Source: Liminaster sp964567855 (GTDB lineage: Bacteria > Bacteroidota > Bacteroidia > Bacteroidales > UBA3663). From it: DNA of 64,000 nt. The stretch is from contig CAZMOE010000006.1 of the NCBI GenBank assembly GCA_964567855.1, forward strand, positions 1 to 64,000. The letters are read 5' to 3'. A program made the position numbers and the translations under genes. Each line of letters opens with the position of its first letter. The stretch's first letter is position 1. Positions 8,866-16,653 of this stretch are shown here, piece after piece. The notes under the pieces were generated by a model. That model searched no databases. It was given only the letters and a program-made list of their open reading frames with translations, and was not told the DNA's origin.

Positions 8866-9566
8866 TGAAATTTTACGGGATAAAGGTATTCGATGGTCAT
8901 GTAGCCTTTGATGGAAACTTCATTCATGAAGTCCCTGAGCCGGAGAGCGGCGACCGTTCCGTCTTTCAGCCGCACGAGATAGGTCTTGTTGGAGAGCGTA
9001 TAGGTCGGCGGCATGTTGCTGGTATCTACATTCAGCCATTCGGACAGCAGCGGGTTATAGTATGAAGGAGAATAGATGAGGTATCCCTCCATCATGTGGC
9101 TCATGTCGACCGCGATCTGTTCGGTTGTCCAGAGATCGGAATTCCAGCCGTCGCCGTAGAGGAGTGTTGCCGGCAGAGGGCTGGCGGTCCGAAGGTCATC
9201 GACGGAGGGGTATCCGGTGACCATGACAGCTCCTTGGTTGGTTTTAGCGTCATAGCGGTGTATGGCGATATCCCATGCCTCGGGTTCGATGAGCAGCCCG
9301 TCGGCGTCGACGTTGGCATCGCAGATTTCTGTCGAATCCACAGCGAGGCGATGAAAGTCGATATAGGTCCAGCGGGTATAACTGGTCGCGTCGACATAAA
9401 TAATGCCGGTGCGGGTTGTCGGATCGGATTGGATGAAACCGAACTCGGAATCGGCAGCCGTTGCGGCTTCATCATACAGATCTTCGAAGAGACCGTTGCA
9501 CGCCGGGAATAATCCCGCGATTACTCCCAGCATGATAATGGATGAAAAATGGCGCATGCTTGTCAT
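8862..9566 (-). CDS. hmuY: HmuY-family haem-binding lipoprotein
   Basis: 234-residue lipoprotein; LFPAC gives a lipobox with acylated Cys23. HmuY-family features are the central WDIAIHRYD (98-106) and the TNQGAVMV strand. Porphyromonas HmuY ligates haem with two His, while several Bacteroides and Tannerella homologues use Met. Here the candidate axial-ligand region is DMSHMM (154-159), offering His157 and Met155/158/159. The protein is expected on the cell surface, stripping haem from host haemoproteins and passing it to HmuR. Its ATG overlaps the upstream calycin-like gene by 4 nt (ATGA) and its stop overlaps hmuR by 4 nt, so the three genes are translationally coupled. Confidence 0.85.
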   Translation of the reverse strand: MTSMRHFSSIIMLGVIAGLFPACNGLFEDLYDEAATAADSEFGFIQSDPTTRTGIIYVDATSYTRWTYIDFHRLAVDSTEICDANVDADGLLIEPEAWDIAIHRYDAKTNQGAVMVTGYPSVDDLRTASPLPATLLYGDGWNSDLWTTEQIAVDMSHMMEGYLIYSPSYYNPLLSEWLNVDTSNMPPTYTLSNKTYLVRLKDGTVAALRLRDFMNEVSIKGYMTIEYLYPVKFQ

Positions 9567-10429
9567 TCCGCTTCAGATGTTTCCCCTTCTGTGAAGTTGA
9601 TGGTCAGACCGCCCATGACCGCGGGCACGGAGAATGTAAATGTTGAGGTGCCGTCAGCACTGACGGTACCGCTGAATTGCATATTGTATTCTCGGACGTT
9701 TTCAGCGGACATGCCCATGCTACAGGTGCCGCTACCTTCCAGTGAGAAAATGCCGTCCGCATAGCTCACGGTGACGTTGTCGCTGGAGAAAGTGCCCCAT
9801 GTTTCGGATGTGAAAAGGACAGATACCATGGTCAGGTCCGTTTCTTTGGCTGTGAGAACTACGGTTTCGTTATCGGCCGTCATTGCCTGAAAATATTGGG
9901 AACTTGCCGAGGTATATCCTTTATATGTTTTTGCCACGCCGTAGGCAAGCGGAGCCTTGTCATTGGCCACTGTGATATTAAGTCCGTTCATTACACCGGG
10001 TACCTGGAACAGAAATTGCGCGGTACCGTCGGCATCGATCGTGGCCGAAAGTACGGCGGCATATTCCGTGGTTCCGCTGCCCTGATGGCTGGGCATGGTC
10101 GCTGTGCCTTCGCCCGTAAGAGAGTAGACTCCATCTGCAAAAGCGACCGTAGCGTCGTCGAAGAAGAAAGTGCCCCATGTCTGGGAGATGTAAGTGACGT
10201 CCGCTTCGTTGAGATCGTCATCGGCCGCGATGCTGACGCTTTGTTCCATGGAAAGCATGTTGCGGAAGAAGGCGCAGCCGGCTAAGGCATAGCCGTCATA
10301 GTTTCCGGCGACGGCGGCGGCATGGTTGACCGGCTTGTCTTCTTTTTCGTTATCGTCGTCACAGGAACTCATTGTGCTGATACTCATTGCGGCGGCCGTC
10401 ATCATGGCCAGGAATTTTGCAGATTTCAT
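9563..10429 (-). CDS. Double calycin-like domain lipoprotein, first gene of the hmu operon
   Basis: 288-residue lipoprotein (MSSC, Cys23, followed by an acidic linker DDDNEKEDK). The rest is two copies of one domain, about 40-155 and 165-282, aligned by WGTFFFDDATVAFADG / WGTFSSDNVTVSYADG, then SLTGEGTATM / SLEGSGTCSM and VPGVMNGLNITV / VPAVMGGLTINF. This is the calycin-like domain found in Bacteroidales lipoproteins, often near HmuY homologues. Calycins are beta-barrels that often bind hydrophobic ligands, so an extra haem- or porphyrin-binding surface protein is a fair inference, but no ligand residue can be named. A good promoter lies 46 nt upstream, making this the operon's leading gene. 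Confidence 0.75.
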   Translation of the reverse strand: MKSAKFLAMMTAAAMSISTMSSCDDDNEKEDKPVNHAAAVAGNYDGYALAGCAFFRNMLSMEQSVSIAADDDLNEADVTYISQTWGTFFFDDATVAFADGVYSLTGEGTATMPSHQGSGTTEYAAVLSATIDADGTAQFLFQVPGVMNGLNITVANDKAPLAYGVAKTYKGYTSASSQYFQAMTADNETVVLTAKETDLTMVSVLFTSETWGTFSSDNVTVSYADGIFSLEGSGTCSMGMSAENVREYNMQFSGTVSADGTSTFTFSVPAVMGGLTINFTEGETSEAE

Positions 10430-10474
10430 TTTTTTGATAAAGTTTTATAGTATTATTTTTATGATTTGCGGTTG

Positions 10475-10505
10475 CAAAGGTAGCCGGATCGGTTCGGTGT
10501 GACAA
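10475..10505 (-). promoter_or_regulatory. Promoter of the hmu operon (Bacteroidota type)
   Basis: Read on the minus strand: TTG (-33 region, 10503-10505), 20 nt, then TACCTTTG (-7 box TAnnTTTG, 10475-10482). The start codon is about 46 nt downstream of the -7 box. No obvious Fur-box palindrome was found next to it. Confidence 0.7.
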
Positions 10506-10646
10506 TCCCTAAATTTAGTGAAACCGGATACCTGTTTTTAGGTATTTTTCAGGGCTTGCCGTGTCGCCGGGATCGCCTCATAGTACCTGTTCGATCATAA
10601 AAAGAATGCCGGAACGACCTCCTGGAGGCTGTTACCCTATCGGGGA

Positions 10647-10685
10647 TAAAAAAGCAGGGCCTTCCATGGTATTGGAAGTCCCTGC
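10647..10685 (-). terminator. Terminator of the alpha-2-macroglobulin-like gene
   Basis: Inverted repeat 10654-10666 with 10673-10685 (13 nt arms, one mismatch), followed on the minus strand by a run of T (A tract 10647-10653 on the plus strand). It lies about 55 nt past the stop at 10738. Confidence 0.8.
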
Positions 10686-10737
10686 CGTGCCGCCGGAGGC
10701 GGCGATAAGATGCTAATCGGTTGTTGCTGTGAATATT

Positions 10738-13700
10738 TTACGGCTTTACATCGACTGTGAAGCCGGCGCTGTGTGCCGTTTCCGACGGCGCATACTGACA
10801 TTGGACGGTGGCGATGCCGGCCTGGTAGGTACCAGGTGCTGTGACGTGGAGATCGTAACTGATGAGGTGGGTTCCCTTGGGCAGGCGATTGAAGAAGATG
10901 CGCGTTGCTTCGTCTTTGGTTTCCATGTAGTAGAAAATTCCGTCCTGAGCCTTATATCCGGAACGTTGGTCGGTGGGTTCCAGACACGCTCCGCGCTCAT
11001 CATGGAGTGTGACATATTCCAGATCGCGCGCATTCTTGATGATGCAACGCACTTGTACCTTGTCGCCTTTGTGCAGCGATTTGGCACGGGCGAGCTCTCC
11101 GTTCTTTTTATAGACGTACAGTTCCTTTTCTACCGAGAGGTGTCCGGTACCGGCCGGTTTGACGTTTTTCATCGGAGCGGCATATTGGCAGTACACGCTG
11201 CCCCATGCCGGAGCATTGTTGGGGCGGCTTATGCGGAGCACGTTTCCATCTTTTTGTGGGAGGGAGATGGTTTTGCGGACGTATCCCAGGTATTTTTCGG
11301 TTTGGGTGAAGTCCACGCTTTCGCCGTTGAGAGTGATTGCGGCCGTTTCCATTCCCAACCATTGTGTGCCGGAAGAAAGAATCGCATGTACGGCCTCAGC
11401 CGCAGCGGCGGAATTGCCCCAGTCTGTCGTTTGTTTTTCCAACAGCAGCCATTGACGGATTCGGTCGGTGATTTCGCTGCGTGCGCCTGTTTCCCGGAAT
11501 GCCCTCAGCAGGAGGGCGGTCGCCTGGATATTGCCGCTTTTACGATAAGCCCCTTGCGAGAGTTGATCCCAGTATATGCTGCCGTCTGTCGCAGTCGTGG
11601 AATACTGCCGCAGGGATTCTGTAATGTTTCCGGCTTCGCGTGTTTCGCCGTTGCGGTGCAAGGTAAGGGCAGCGTATGCCTTGTCGGTCAAAGAAAGTTC
11701 GCCCCAATGTCTTTTCAGATGGTCGACGGTCTTTTTGCCAATGGTTTTCGCCGTTCCCTGCAGCGGGTGTTCGGGGAACAGGGAGCGGATATATGCGAAT
11801 GTTCTGAATGAACTGAAATCGACCTCGGAGGATTTACCGTGTATGGTGTTTTTGGAGAGGTGTTTTTTCATTTCCTCATACCTTTTTACCGTTTCCCGGT
11901 CATAATATTGCAGGGCGCGGCTGGTCATTTCCTGCAGGGTATTGTCTTTGAGCGGGTTTCCGGATTGTTGTAACTCGCCGATATATTGCAGAACTTCTTG
12001 TGTGGTATATAGGGAAGAGGTGCTACCCGGATGGCGGAACCAGACGAAACCGCCGTCATTGTTTTGCAGTTCTTTCAGGCGGGTGATGAGGATTTCCCGC
12101 TGTCTGGCGTTGGCGGTGGAGTCGAGAAGCTCGTCCAGCTTCGACATGCGCAGCGTCTGACGTTCTGCATCACCGATCCATGGCGAAGCAAGGAGTGTCC
12201 CGATTTTTAGGTCGCCGAGACGTGACAGGGCGGACGTCAGCGTGGAGTCGCGATCGTTGTTTGCTTTCCAGTAGCCGATTGCTTCGCGGATTTCGGGATG
12301 AATCCGGGCGGTGCCCTCGGCCAGAGTCAGGGCGAAAAGGTTGCGGATGATCGCGGAGGTCGTAGTGTGATGGTCGCAGAGGATGGTCGGCAGGGCTGTG
12401 ACGCAATACCACACCGGATTGTTGCAATATTCGAGCGTAATGCGTGCTTCTTTCGGAAATTTCGGCAGGATAACGGCGGCGGAGGTGTCTCCGGCAGCGA
12501 GGTAGAAAGGAGTTGTTTCCGTTACGGGAGAAACATTGGGCAGGATGGGAATCATCTGTTGCTCTCCGTCGCCGAAATAGCGGTTGCCGGCCTTGATGCG
12601 GAAGCCGATGTAGGGCAGCGTGTCCGGGATGCTCCATTGTATGTCGGCCGTTACGGTGCCTTGGGCGGCGATCTCTTTTTGCAGAGTCCGGATGGCCATC
12701 AGCTGGTCGTTGCGGGGATTGAACAGCTCGATCAGGATGTCGGCGGTCAGGAGGCTGTCGGTGGCATTGCGGATGGAGGCTGTCAGTGTGGCCCGGTCGC
12801 CGCTGCGCAGGAAGCGGGGCAGGGTGGGCTGTACCATCAGCGGCTTCTGAGTGACGATTTGCCGGGTAAGGCGGGTGGCGGCCAGGCTCTCTGTGAATGC
12901 GACGGCCTGCATGATCCATGTCGTGCTGTAGTCCGGTACATCGAATGTCAGTATGATTGTGCCGGTACTGTCGCTATGCAGTCGGGGCTGCCAGAGTGCC
13001 ACTTTGACCTCTTCCGTACGGAGTCGGATATCCTTCAGTCTGGATTGCAGGGCCTGCGCATCAGGTGCGGGCATGGGAGCCTCTTCCGTTTCAATGGCCC
13101 CTGTGGTCATTCCGTTGCCGGCCCCGTACAGTTTGGCCTCGGCAACCATCATTTCCCCGTTGTCGGCGGTAGCGAGGTCCTGCATAAGAGGACTTGCACC
13201 CTCCTCCTCTTCATCGCATGCCTCCAGACAGTCTTCTGTGACCGCCATTGCTGCCGATTTGTAGAGCCGTGTCGCATACATGTTCCGTCTGCCGCCGGTA
13301 TAGTAGGAGAAGAAACCACGGTTGTACAGGTTCAGTTCCGGCAGTTGTATGCCGTCCGTTTGTTTCCAGGGGGTGCGGTAGTTATAGTAGCCATAAGTCT
13401 GTCCTGCGTATTGGGAGCGGAAGCGGCTGGGATTGGTTTGCTGGTATTCCGGATGGAATTGCCAGCCGTTGGCGGAGAGTTCATCTAATGCCTGGTTATA
13501 CATTTCAAGCAGCATGGATCCGCAACGAGCTTTTCCTTGTTTGCCGATGAGTCGGAAACTCCATTGTTCCTGGGTGCCCGGCACGAGCCGGTCACGGAAC
13601 GAAAGAATTCGTATGGTCAGCGAATCGGCGTTGTGCGGCGATGGGAATCGGACGGATTCTTCAAGGATCTGTCCGGCATGTATGCAGTGCAGTCTGACTG

Positions 13701-16515
13701 TGAGGATTTCCTCTGTTTCATCCGGCACCTGGAACTGCAGAGTGTGCAGCCCTGGCGTATAATGCAGCCATCCCTCCTGCAGAACGCGGTTTCTGCCGGA
13801 AGCGGTGAAATAGATATGACTTTCCGGGGTAGAGGTCCCGAGAGTCATCGTGGCCTTCCCATGGGCTGAAACCCGGCGGCCGCATTCCGGAATCCACATC
13901 GCAGAGTTTACCGGCGACCGGCGGTCGGATTCTTTATATAGTATGAGATGGGTTTCGGCCTTTTCGGCGAGCGTGTCGCCGGTAATTTCTACCTGCAACA
14001 GATATTCTCCGGAAGGAAGACGGCTGAAGTCGACCGTGGGGAGATCGGACCGGAAATTTCCGGAATCGACAAGTTGAAGTGTGTCGTTCGCCGGCCGGAG
14101 TTGATAACTGCATGCAGCCTGTTTTTCCGTCAGGTCGGAACTTTGGAAGGTCAGCGGCAGTGTGATGGCCCTGTCGTTGATGAATGTAAGACTTCCCGGC
14201 AGCTGGAGCCCACGTTTTCTTCCGAAGGAGAAGCGGGCTTGAGCCTCCTGGGTTTCGCCGGCGGCATCGGTGCTGCTGGCCGCAAGGGTAAAGGTGCTGA
14301 ATGGTAGCGGCCGCGGATGGGGATCGGTGGAATTGTAGCCGAACAGCTTCTGCGGATAGGTGAATTGGAAATTACCGTCGGCATCGGTTGTGACGGTGGT
14401 GTCGTTCAGCAGAGTGCCGCTTTGTCCGCCGTACATCCGGTAATACCAGGTATGCCGTTGTAGCGTTAATTGCACAGCCTGACCGGCAAGGGGAAGGCCG
14501 GAGTAGGTGCGGACCGTTCCGCTGACAGTGACCGGGGCCTCGCTGGTGAAAACCGGTGGAACGGAGGAAAGATCGACAAGGAATGTCGGGGTTTTATATT
14601 CGCTGACATGAACGGAATGATGATGGACGGTTTTTCCTTCCGTCTGAAATCGGATGGAGAAGAGACCGTTCATGCGGTCGGTTGGGATAGAGAAACTTCC
14701 GGCAATCTGGCCATAGCTGTCGGTGACAAGTGTATCGGCGGCGATTTCCTTGTTGTTGGTATCCAGGAAGCGGGCGACCACCTCTTTGCCCGTTTGCAGC
14801 TGTTTCGTCTGCGTGCCGAGTTCATAAACAAGGGCTGTGTAACGTATGATTTCTCCGGGGCGGTAGATATTAAGGTCTGTGAAGACGGAAATCTGTTGCG
14901 CCGGCCGGTTCTGATTCCATGATGAGCGGCTGATATCGAACGGGAGGCCGTGCCGATCCTCTTGGAAGGAGGCGCCGAGAGTCAGGAACATGTAATCATG
15001 GGATAGATTCTGCCCGGCGGATGGCGCCGGCAGCAATATACGGCCTTCATGGTCGGTTTTCTGCGTGCCGACGATAGTACTTGTATTCTGTTTCCTGATT
15101 GTGACGGTAACGTTTTCTGCGGGTTTTCCGGTTTGGGCGTCGACGGCAAAGACTTTGATCGTACTGTCCTGATTGGAGACGCTGAAAAGTTGGAGATCGC
15201 TGACGGCCATAAGGTCGTAGAGACTGTATTTTTGCCGGGTGGATCCTGCTTTGCTGTCTGTGGCGGTTGCCGTAATAAGGTAGCGGCCGTATGGTAGCGG
15301 TTGCAGTCTTACTTTGATATCGCGTTTGTCGAATGGCATCTCTCCGTCGACAAAAATTTCCCGGGAGGAGATGTTGCGTAGCTGCCCGATGGAGAAACTT
15401 GCGTAGTTTTTGCCGGTTTGATAATAGGTTTCAGGTACTTTATATACCGAAATCCTGATCCGGTTCACATTGCGGGTGGAAAGCGTTATTTCACAGGAAT
15501 CGGCGGAACCGATGGTGCGCGGATAGGAAATTTGAACGTTCTGCGCTTCGATGGAGCCGATTTTGTTGCGGATGGCGTTGGCGAAAATAGACTTCGGAAA
15601 ATGTTCCGCATATTTTTTGAAGGTATCGAGATACTGATCGGTCTCCGGAAAATGGTTGAGAATGTAACCGCTTTCCTCGAAGTTCTGAAAACGGTTGTAG
15701 AGCTTTTCCCGAAGGGTTTCTGTGTCCGGTCGGGGACCGGTGGAGAGGGCAAGAATTTTGTGTATTACGGAATCTCCGGGATGGGATTCCGAATATTCAA
15801 TCATTTGCGAGAGTACGAACATCAGCGGGACGCTGTCCTGTGCATGTATGTCTGCCCATTGGCCGAGGTAACGACCGCGGTTTTCCTCTGCGAGCATGTC
15901 GATGCCGTGCAGAAAGAGAAAATCGAGCAGGACGGGACAGAATTTCCGGCCGGTTTCGTCGCTGATGATGAGGTCGGTGTATCGGTCCAGCCCGTACCGG
16001 CCCAATTCGTCGGCCGGGGCGAAAGAAAGTTCCGTCAGTTCGTTGATTTTATCGTTGAACTGCTTTCCGCTCCATTCGGAAACATCTTCCGGCAGCGTTT
16101 CCGCCGGATTTTGCCGTTCGTTGAGGTCGACACCGGACGTTGCGGCGTAATTGCTGTAAAGCCGGGCCTCGAGATGGTAGAGGAGGGCCCGTACGTCCGC
16201 TTGTTTTTCCTTGTCGATGGTCTTTTCGATCATCCGGATGATGTCCGGGAAATTTTCACGGGAGATGGAGCCCTTGGCCAGCGCATAGCGTACCAGGGCA
16301 TCGACGGTCTGGCGGCCATCCTTGTTTCTCAGCGCCGTCTGCAGCTGCTTCTCGGCATTTGCGGCTACGGTTTTGGGATATCTGAAATCGGGCTTTGCGG
16401 TTGTCCCGGCCGCTTGCTGTGCGACGCTTGTCGAGGTGGCCGTTCCGGTAACGCCGTAGACAGGCAAAATGGTAATGATGCTCCACAGGACAAGGAGTGA
16501 CAATGTGCGAATCAT
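10738..16515 (-). CDS. Alpha-2-macroglobulin/MG2-family giant secreted protein without thioester
   Basis: 1925-residue protein with a signal peptide (about 1-22). The MG2 signature TDLNIYRPGEIIRYTALV is near residue 545, followed by a run of immunoglobulin-like MG domains. A bait-like low-complexity stretch lies at about 1090-1180 (CDEEEEGASPLMQDL... then Gly/Met-rich). The conserved strand TTWIMQAVAFTE follows near 1195, and a helical alpha-toroid (TED-like) domain occupies about 1360-1700. The position where thioester-type proteins have CxEQ reads WYCVTALPTILCDHH, so no thioester can form. Family members are thought to act as protease traps or envelope-defence proteins; a thioester-less form could only trap by conformational change. 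A -7 promoter box precedes it and a terminator follows, so it is probably a single-gene unit. Confidence 0.8.
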   Translation of the reverse strand: MIRTLSLLVLWSIITILPVYGVTGTATSTSVAQQAAGTTAKPDFRYPKTVAANAEKQLQTALRNKDGRQTVDALVRYALAKGSISRENFPDIIRMIEKTIDKEKQADVRALLYHLEARLYSNYAATSGVDLNERQNPAETLPEDVSEWSGKQFNDKINELTELSFAPADELGRYGLDRYTDLIISDETGRKFCPVLLDFLFLHGIDMLAEENRGRYLGQWADIHAQDSVPLMFVLSQMIEYSESHPGDSVIHKILALSTGPRPDTETLREKLYNRFQNFEESGYILNHFPETDQYLDTFKKYAEHFPKSIFANAIRNKIGSIEAQNVQISYPRTIGSADSCEITLSTRNVNRIRISVYKVPETYYQTGKNYASFSIGQLRNISSREIFVDGEMPFDKRDIKVRLQPLPYGRYLITATATDSKAGSTRQKYSLYDLMAVSDLQLFSVSNQDSTIKVFAVDAQTGKPAENVTVTIRKQNTSTIVGTQKTDHEGRILLPAPSAGQNLSHDYMFLTLGASFQEDRHGLPFDISRSSWNQNRPAQQISVFTDLNIYRPGEIIRYTALVYELGTQTKQLQTGKEVVARFLDTNNKEIAADTLVTDSYGQIAGSFSIPTDRMNGLFSIRFQTEGKTVHHHSVHVSEYKTPTFLVDLSSVPPVFTSEAPVTVSGTVRTYSGLPLAGQAVQLTLQRHTWYYRMYGGQSGTLLNDTTVTTDADGNFQFTYPQKLFGYNSTDPHPRPLPFSTFTLAASSTDAAGETQEAQARFSFGRKRGLQLPGSLTFINDRAITLPLTFQSSDLTEKQAACSYQLRPANDTLQLVDSGNFRSDLPTVDFSRLPSGEYLLQVEITGDTLAEKAETHLILYKESDRRSPVNSAMWIPECGRRVSAHGKATMTLGTSTPESHIYFTASGRNRVLQEGWLHYTPGLHTLQFQVPDETEEILTVRLHCIHAGQILEESVRFPSPHNADSLTIRILSFRDRLVPGTQEQWSFRLIGKQGKARCGSMLLEMYNQALDELSANGWQFHPEYQQTNPSRFRSQYAGQTYGYYNYRTPWKQTDGIQLPELNLYNRGFFSYYTGGRRNMYATRLYKSAAMAVTEDCLEACDEEEEGASPLMQDLATADNGEMMVAEAKLYGAGNGMTTGAIETEEAPMPAPDAQALQSRLKDIRLRTEEVKVALWQPRLHSDSTGTIILTFDVPDYSTTWIMQAVAFTESLAATRLTRQIVTQKPLMVQPTLPRFLRSGDRATLTASIRNATDSLLTADILIELFNPRNDQLMAIRTLQKEIAAQGTVTADIQWSIPDTLPYIGFRIKAGNRYFGDGEQQMIPILPNVSPVTETTPFYLAAGDTSAAVILPKFPKEARITLEYCNNPVWYCVTALPTILCDHHTTTSAIIRNLFALTLAEGTARIHPEIREAIGYWKANNDRDSTLTSALSRLGDLKIGTLLASPWIGDAERQTLRMSKLDELLDSTANARQREILITRLKELQNNDGGFVWFRHPGSTSSLYTTQEVLQYIGELQQSGNPLKDNTLQEMTSRALQYYDRETVKRYEEMKKHLSKNTIHGKSSEVDFSSFRTFAYIRSLFPEHPLQGTAKTIGKKTVDHLKRHWGELSLTDKAYAALTLHRNGETREAGNITESLRQYSTTATDGSIYWDQLSQGAYRKSGNIQATALLLRAFRETGARSEITDRIRQWLLLEKQTTDWGNSAAAAEAVHAILSSGTQWLGMETAAITLNGESVDFTQTEKYLGYVRKTISLPQKDGNVLRISRPNNAPAWGSVYCQYAAPMKNVKPAGTGHLSVEKELYVYKKNGELARAKSLHKGDKVQVRCIIKNARDLEYVTLHDERGACLEPTDQRSGYKAQDGIFYYMETKDEATRIFFNRLPKGTHLISYDLHVTAPGTYQAGIATVQCQYAPSETAHSAGFTVDVKP

Positions 16516-16537
16516 AAGCTTATCGTTTAGTTGCTGA

Positions 16538-16545
16538 CAAAGATA
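16538..16545 (-). promoter_or_regulatory. -7 box upstream of the alpha-2-macroglobulin-like gene
   Basis: Minus-strand TATCTTTG, a perfect TAnnTTTG box, 22 nt upstream of the ATG at 16515. A -33 element is not obvious at the usual distance. Confidence 0.5.
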
Positions 16546-16566
16546 GCCGTTTTTTCCATATATGGT

Positions 16567-16608
16567 ATAAAAAATACTCCGTCACGGGCTCTTTTGGCCG
16601 TGACGGAG
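16567..16608 (-). terminator. Terminator of the M16 peptidase gene
   Basis: Perfect 11-bp stem (16577-16587 with 16598-16608) followed on the minus strand by a T-rich tract (A-rich 16567-16574 on plus). It lies 45 nt after the peptidase stop. Confidence 0.85.
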
Positions 16609-16653
16609 GGGAAAAGTACCGCATGGAGCGGTTATTCTTATCTTTCTGCCGGT

